The notes under the pieces are model-generated. The model ran no database searches. It saw only the letters and a program-made list of their open reading frames with translations, and was not told the origin of the DNA. A stretch of DNA of 64,000 nt, from the NCBI GenBank assembly GCA_944367045.1, contig CALVWI010000004.1, positions 1 to 64,000 of the forward strand, read 5' to 3'. Below are positions 63,248 through 64,000 of this stretch, piece by piece. A program made the position numbers and the translations under genes. This DNA comes from an uncultured Clostridia bacterium (GTDB lineage Bacteria; Bacillota; Clostridia; Christensenellales; Borkfalkiaceae). Numbering within the stretch: the first letter of the stretch is position 1; each line of letters begins with the position of its first letter.

Positions 63248-64000
63248 ATGGAAAAACAATCAACCAGAAAGTTCCTTAAGCTGATCGTTGCTCTGGTCGT
63301 CTTGTTCCTCCTCGGTTCCTCCGCCCTCTTGCTCGCTTCCTGTAAAGAGGAAGAACATGAGCATGCTTGGGACGAAGGTACCGTCACAACTTCGGCGACC
63401 TGTACAACCCCCGGCGTAATGACTTTCCACTGCACCGTTGATGGGTGTACCGAAACCAAGACCGAAGAGATCAAAGCACTCGGCCACGACTATCAGCTCA
63501 ATGCCGATCAGTCTAAAGATGCTACTTGTACCTCTAACGGCTCTTCCGTTTACGTCTGCTCCCGCTGCGGCGATTCCTATGCCGTTACTTCCCCCGCTAC
63601 CGGCCATAAGTGGGACGAAGGGAAAGTGACTACCGAGCCCACCTGTCAGCCCGGCGTCAAGACCTACACGTGCCAGAATTGCGGTGAGACGAAGACCGAA
63701 TCGATCGCTGCTACCACCGGTCACGAATGGGTGCTCAACGAAGAGCTCACCGTTGCGCCTACCTGCGCCAAGGACGGTGTGAAGTTCTACGAGTGCGCAA
63801 ACTGCGGCACTACGCAGGAGATCGTCGATCCCGCTACCGGCAACCACGAGTACAACTACGAGTACATCGATGCATCCTGCGAGGAGTGGGGTATCGTCAT
63901 CATCACCTGCAAGAACTGCACCTACTACAAGCAGGAGACCGATAGCTCCAAGCCTCCGCTTGAGCACAACTACATCGTCAATACCGATGATCCCAACTAC
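63248..64000 (+). CDS. Lipoprotein with Cys-rich repeats (3' end missing)
   Basis: Starting at ATG 63248 behind AAAGGAG, 251 codons are visible and the frame runs off the window. A signal peptide ends in the lipobox LLAS-Cys (KFLKLIVALVVLFLLGSS precedes it), so the protein is probably lipid-anchored outside the membrane. It then has at least five repeats of the HxWDEGxVTTxxTC..CxxCGxTKTExI type, the same family as in the GH43 protein at the window start. The three Cys and the His of each unit could bind metal. No enzymatic domain is reached before the window ends. Confidence 0.9.
   Translation, partial: MEKQSTRKFLKLIVALVVLFLLGSSALLLASCKEEEHEHAWDEGTVTTSATCTTPGVMTFHCTVDGCTETKTEEIKALGHDYQLNADQSKDATCTSNGSSVYVCSRCGDSYAVTSPATGHKWDEGKVTTEPTCQPGVKTYTCQNCGETKTESIAATTGHEWVLNEELTVAPTCAKDGVKFYECANCGTTQEIVDPATGNHEYNYEYIDASCEEWGIVIITCKNCTYYKQETDSSKPPLEHNYIVNTDDPNY

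Overview
The window looks like a chromosomal segment of a GC-rich, anaerobic member of the Clostridia (Firmicutes/Bacillota). Gene order is typical of that phylum: rpsB-tsf, pyrH-frr-uppS-cdsA-dxr-rseP, lon-engB, and yifB-dprA-topA-trmFO-hslV-hslU. A V-type ATPase, a flavodiiron protein paired with rubredoxin, and ECF vitamin transporters under TPP and FMN riboswitches fit a fermentative, probably gut-associated anaerobe. I cannot name the species. An uncultured Christensenellales-like lineage is only a guess. Most genes are on the plus strand. No tRNA, rRNA, IS element, prophage or CRISPR array was seen.

Layout. 1-5.4 kb: the 3' part of a very large secreted GH43 arabinanase-like protein with cysteine-rich repeats. 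5.6-14.2 kb: a nine-gene V-type ATPase operon whose c subunit carries the Na+-binding residues of the Enterococcus enzyme. 14.3-15.8 kb: flavodiiron protein and rubredoxin (O2/NO defence). 16-19 kb: lon and engB. 18.9-19.9 kb: a candidate small RNA and a membrane-bound XRE regulator with a leaderless promoter. 20-28.7 kb: translation, UMP kinase, isoprenoid and phospholipid genes, ending with the RseP protease. 29-32.9 kb: TPP-controlled thiamine transporter, YfbR-like nucleotidase, MFS permease and GNAT enzyme. 32.9-38.9 kb: mnmG and dnaA divergent from recF, PHP phosphatase and VanW protein. 39-41.6 kb: rplS and a GT-C-like membrane protein. 41.7-53.2 kb: yifB to hslU, hisS, thioredoxin and glyA. 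53.2-56.4 kb: a DUF368 lipid transporter, a zinc-ribbon membrane protein, a small XRE repressor with palindromic operators, and FMN-controlled ribU. 56.4-62.5 kb: tsaE-tsaB-rimI, hydrolase, MurF-like ligase, D-Ala-D-Ala ligase and NADP-isocitrate dehydrogenase. 62.5-64 kb: a long regulatory gap and a lipoprotein with the same cysteine repeats as the first gene, cut by the window end.

Promoters are unusually easy to read: many match TTGACA-17-TATAAT closely, and most operons end in clear intrinsic terminators.

The most unusual material lies in the gaps after tsf (21.8-22.4 kb) and after rseP (28.7-29.0 kb). They share dispersed elements: a near-identical 120-bp block and a two-hairpin element in three copies, whose stems differ in sequence while loop and linker are conserved. 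That pattern suggests a structured RNA or repeat family I do not recognise. Other points of note are a terminator that contains the promoter and start codon of the next gene (ribU/tsaE), phased TGACA repeats upstream of a possible small RNA, and unusual active-site residues in the thioredoxin and the YfbR-like enzyme.
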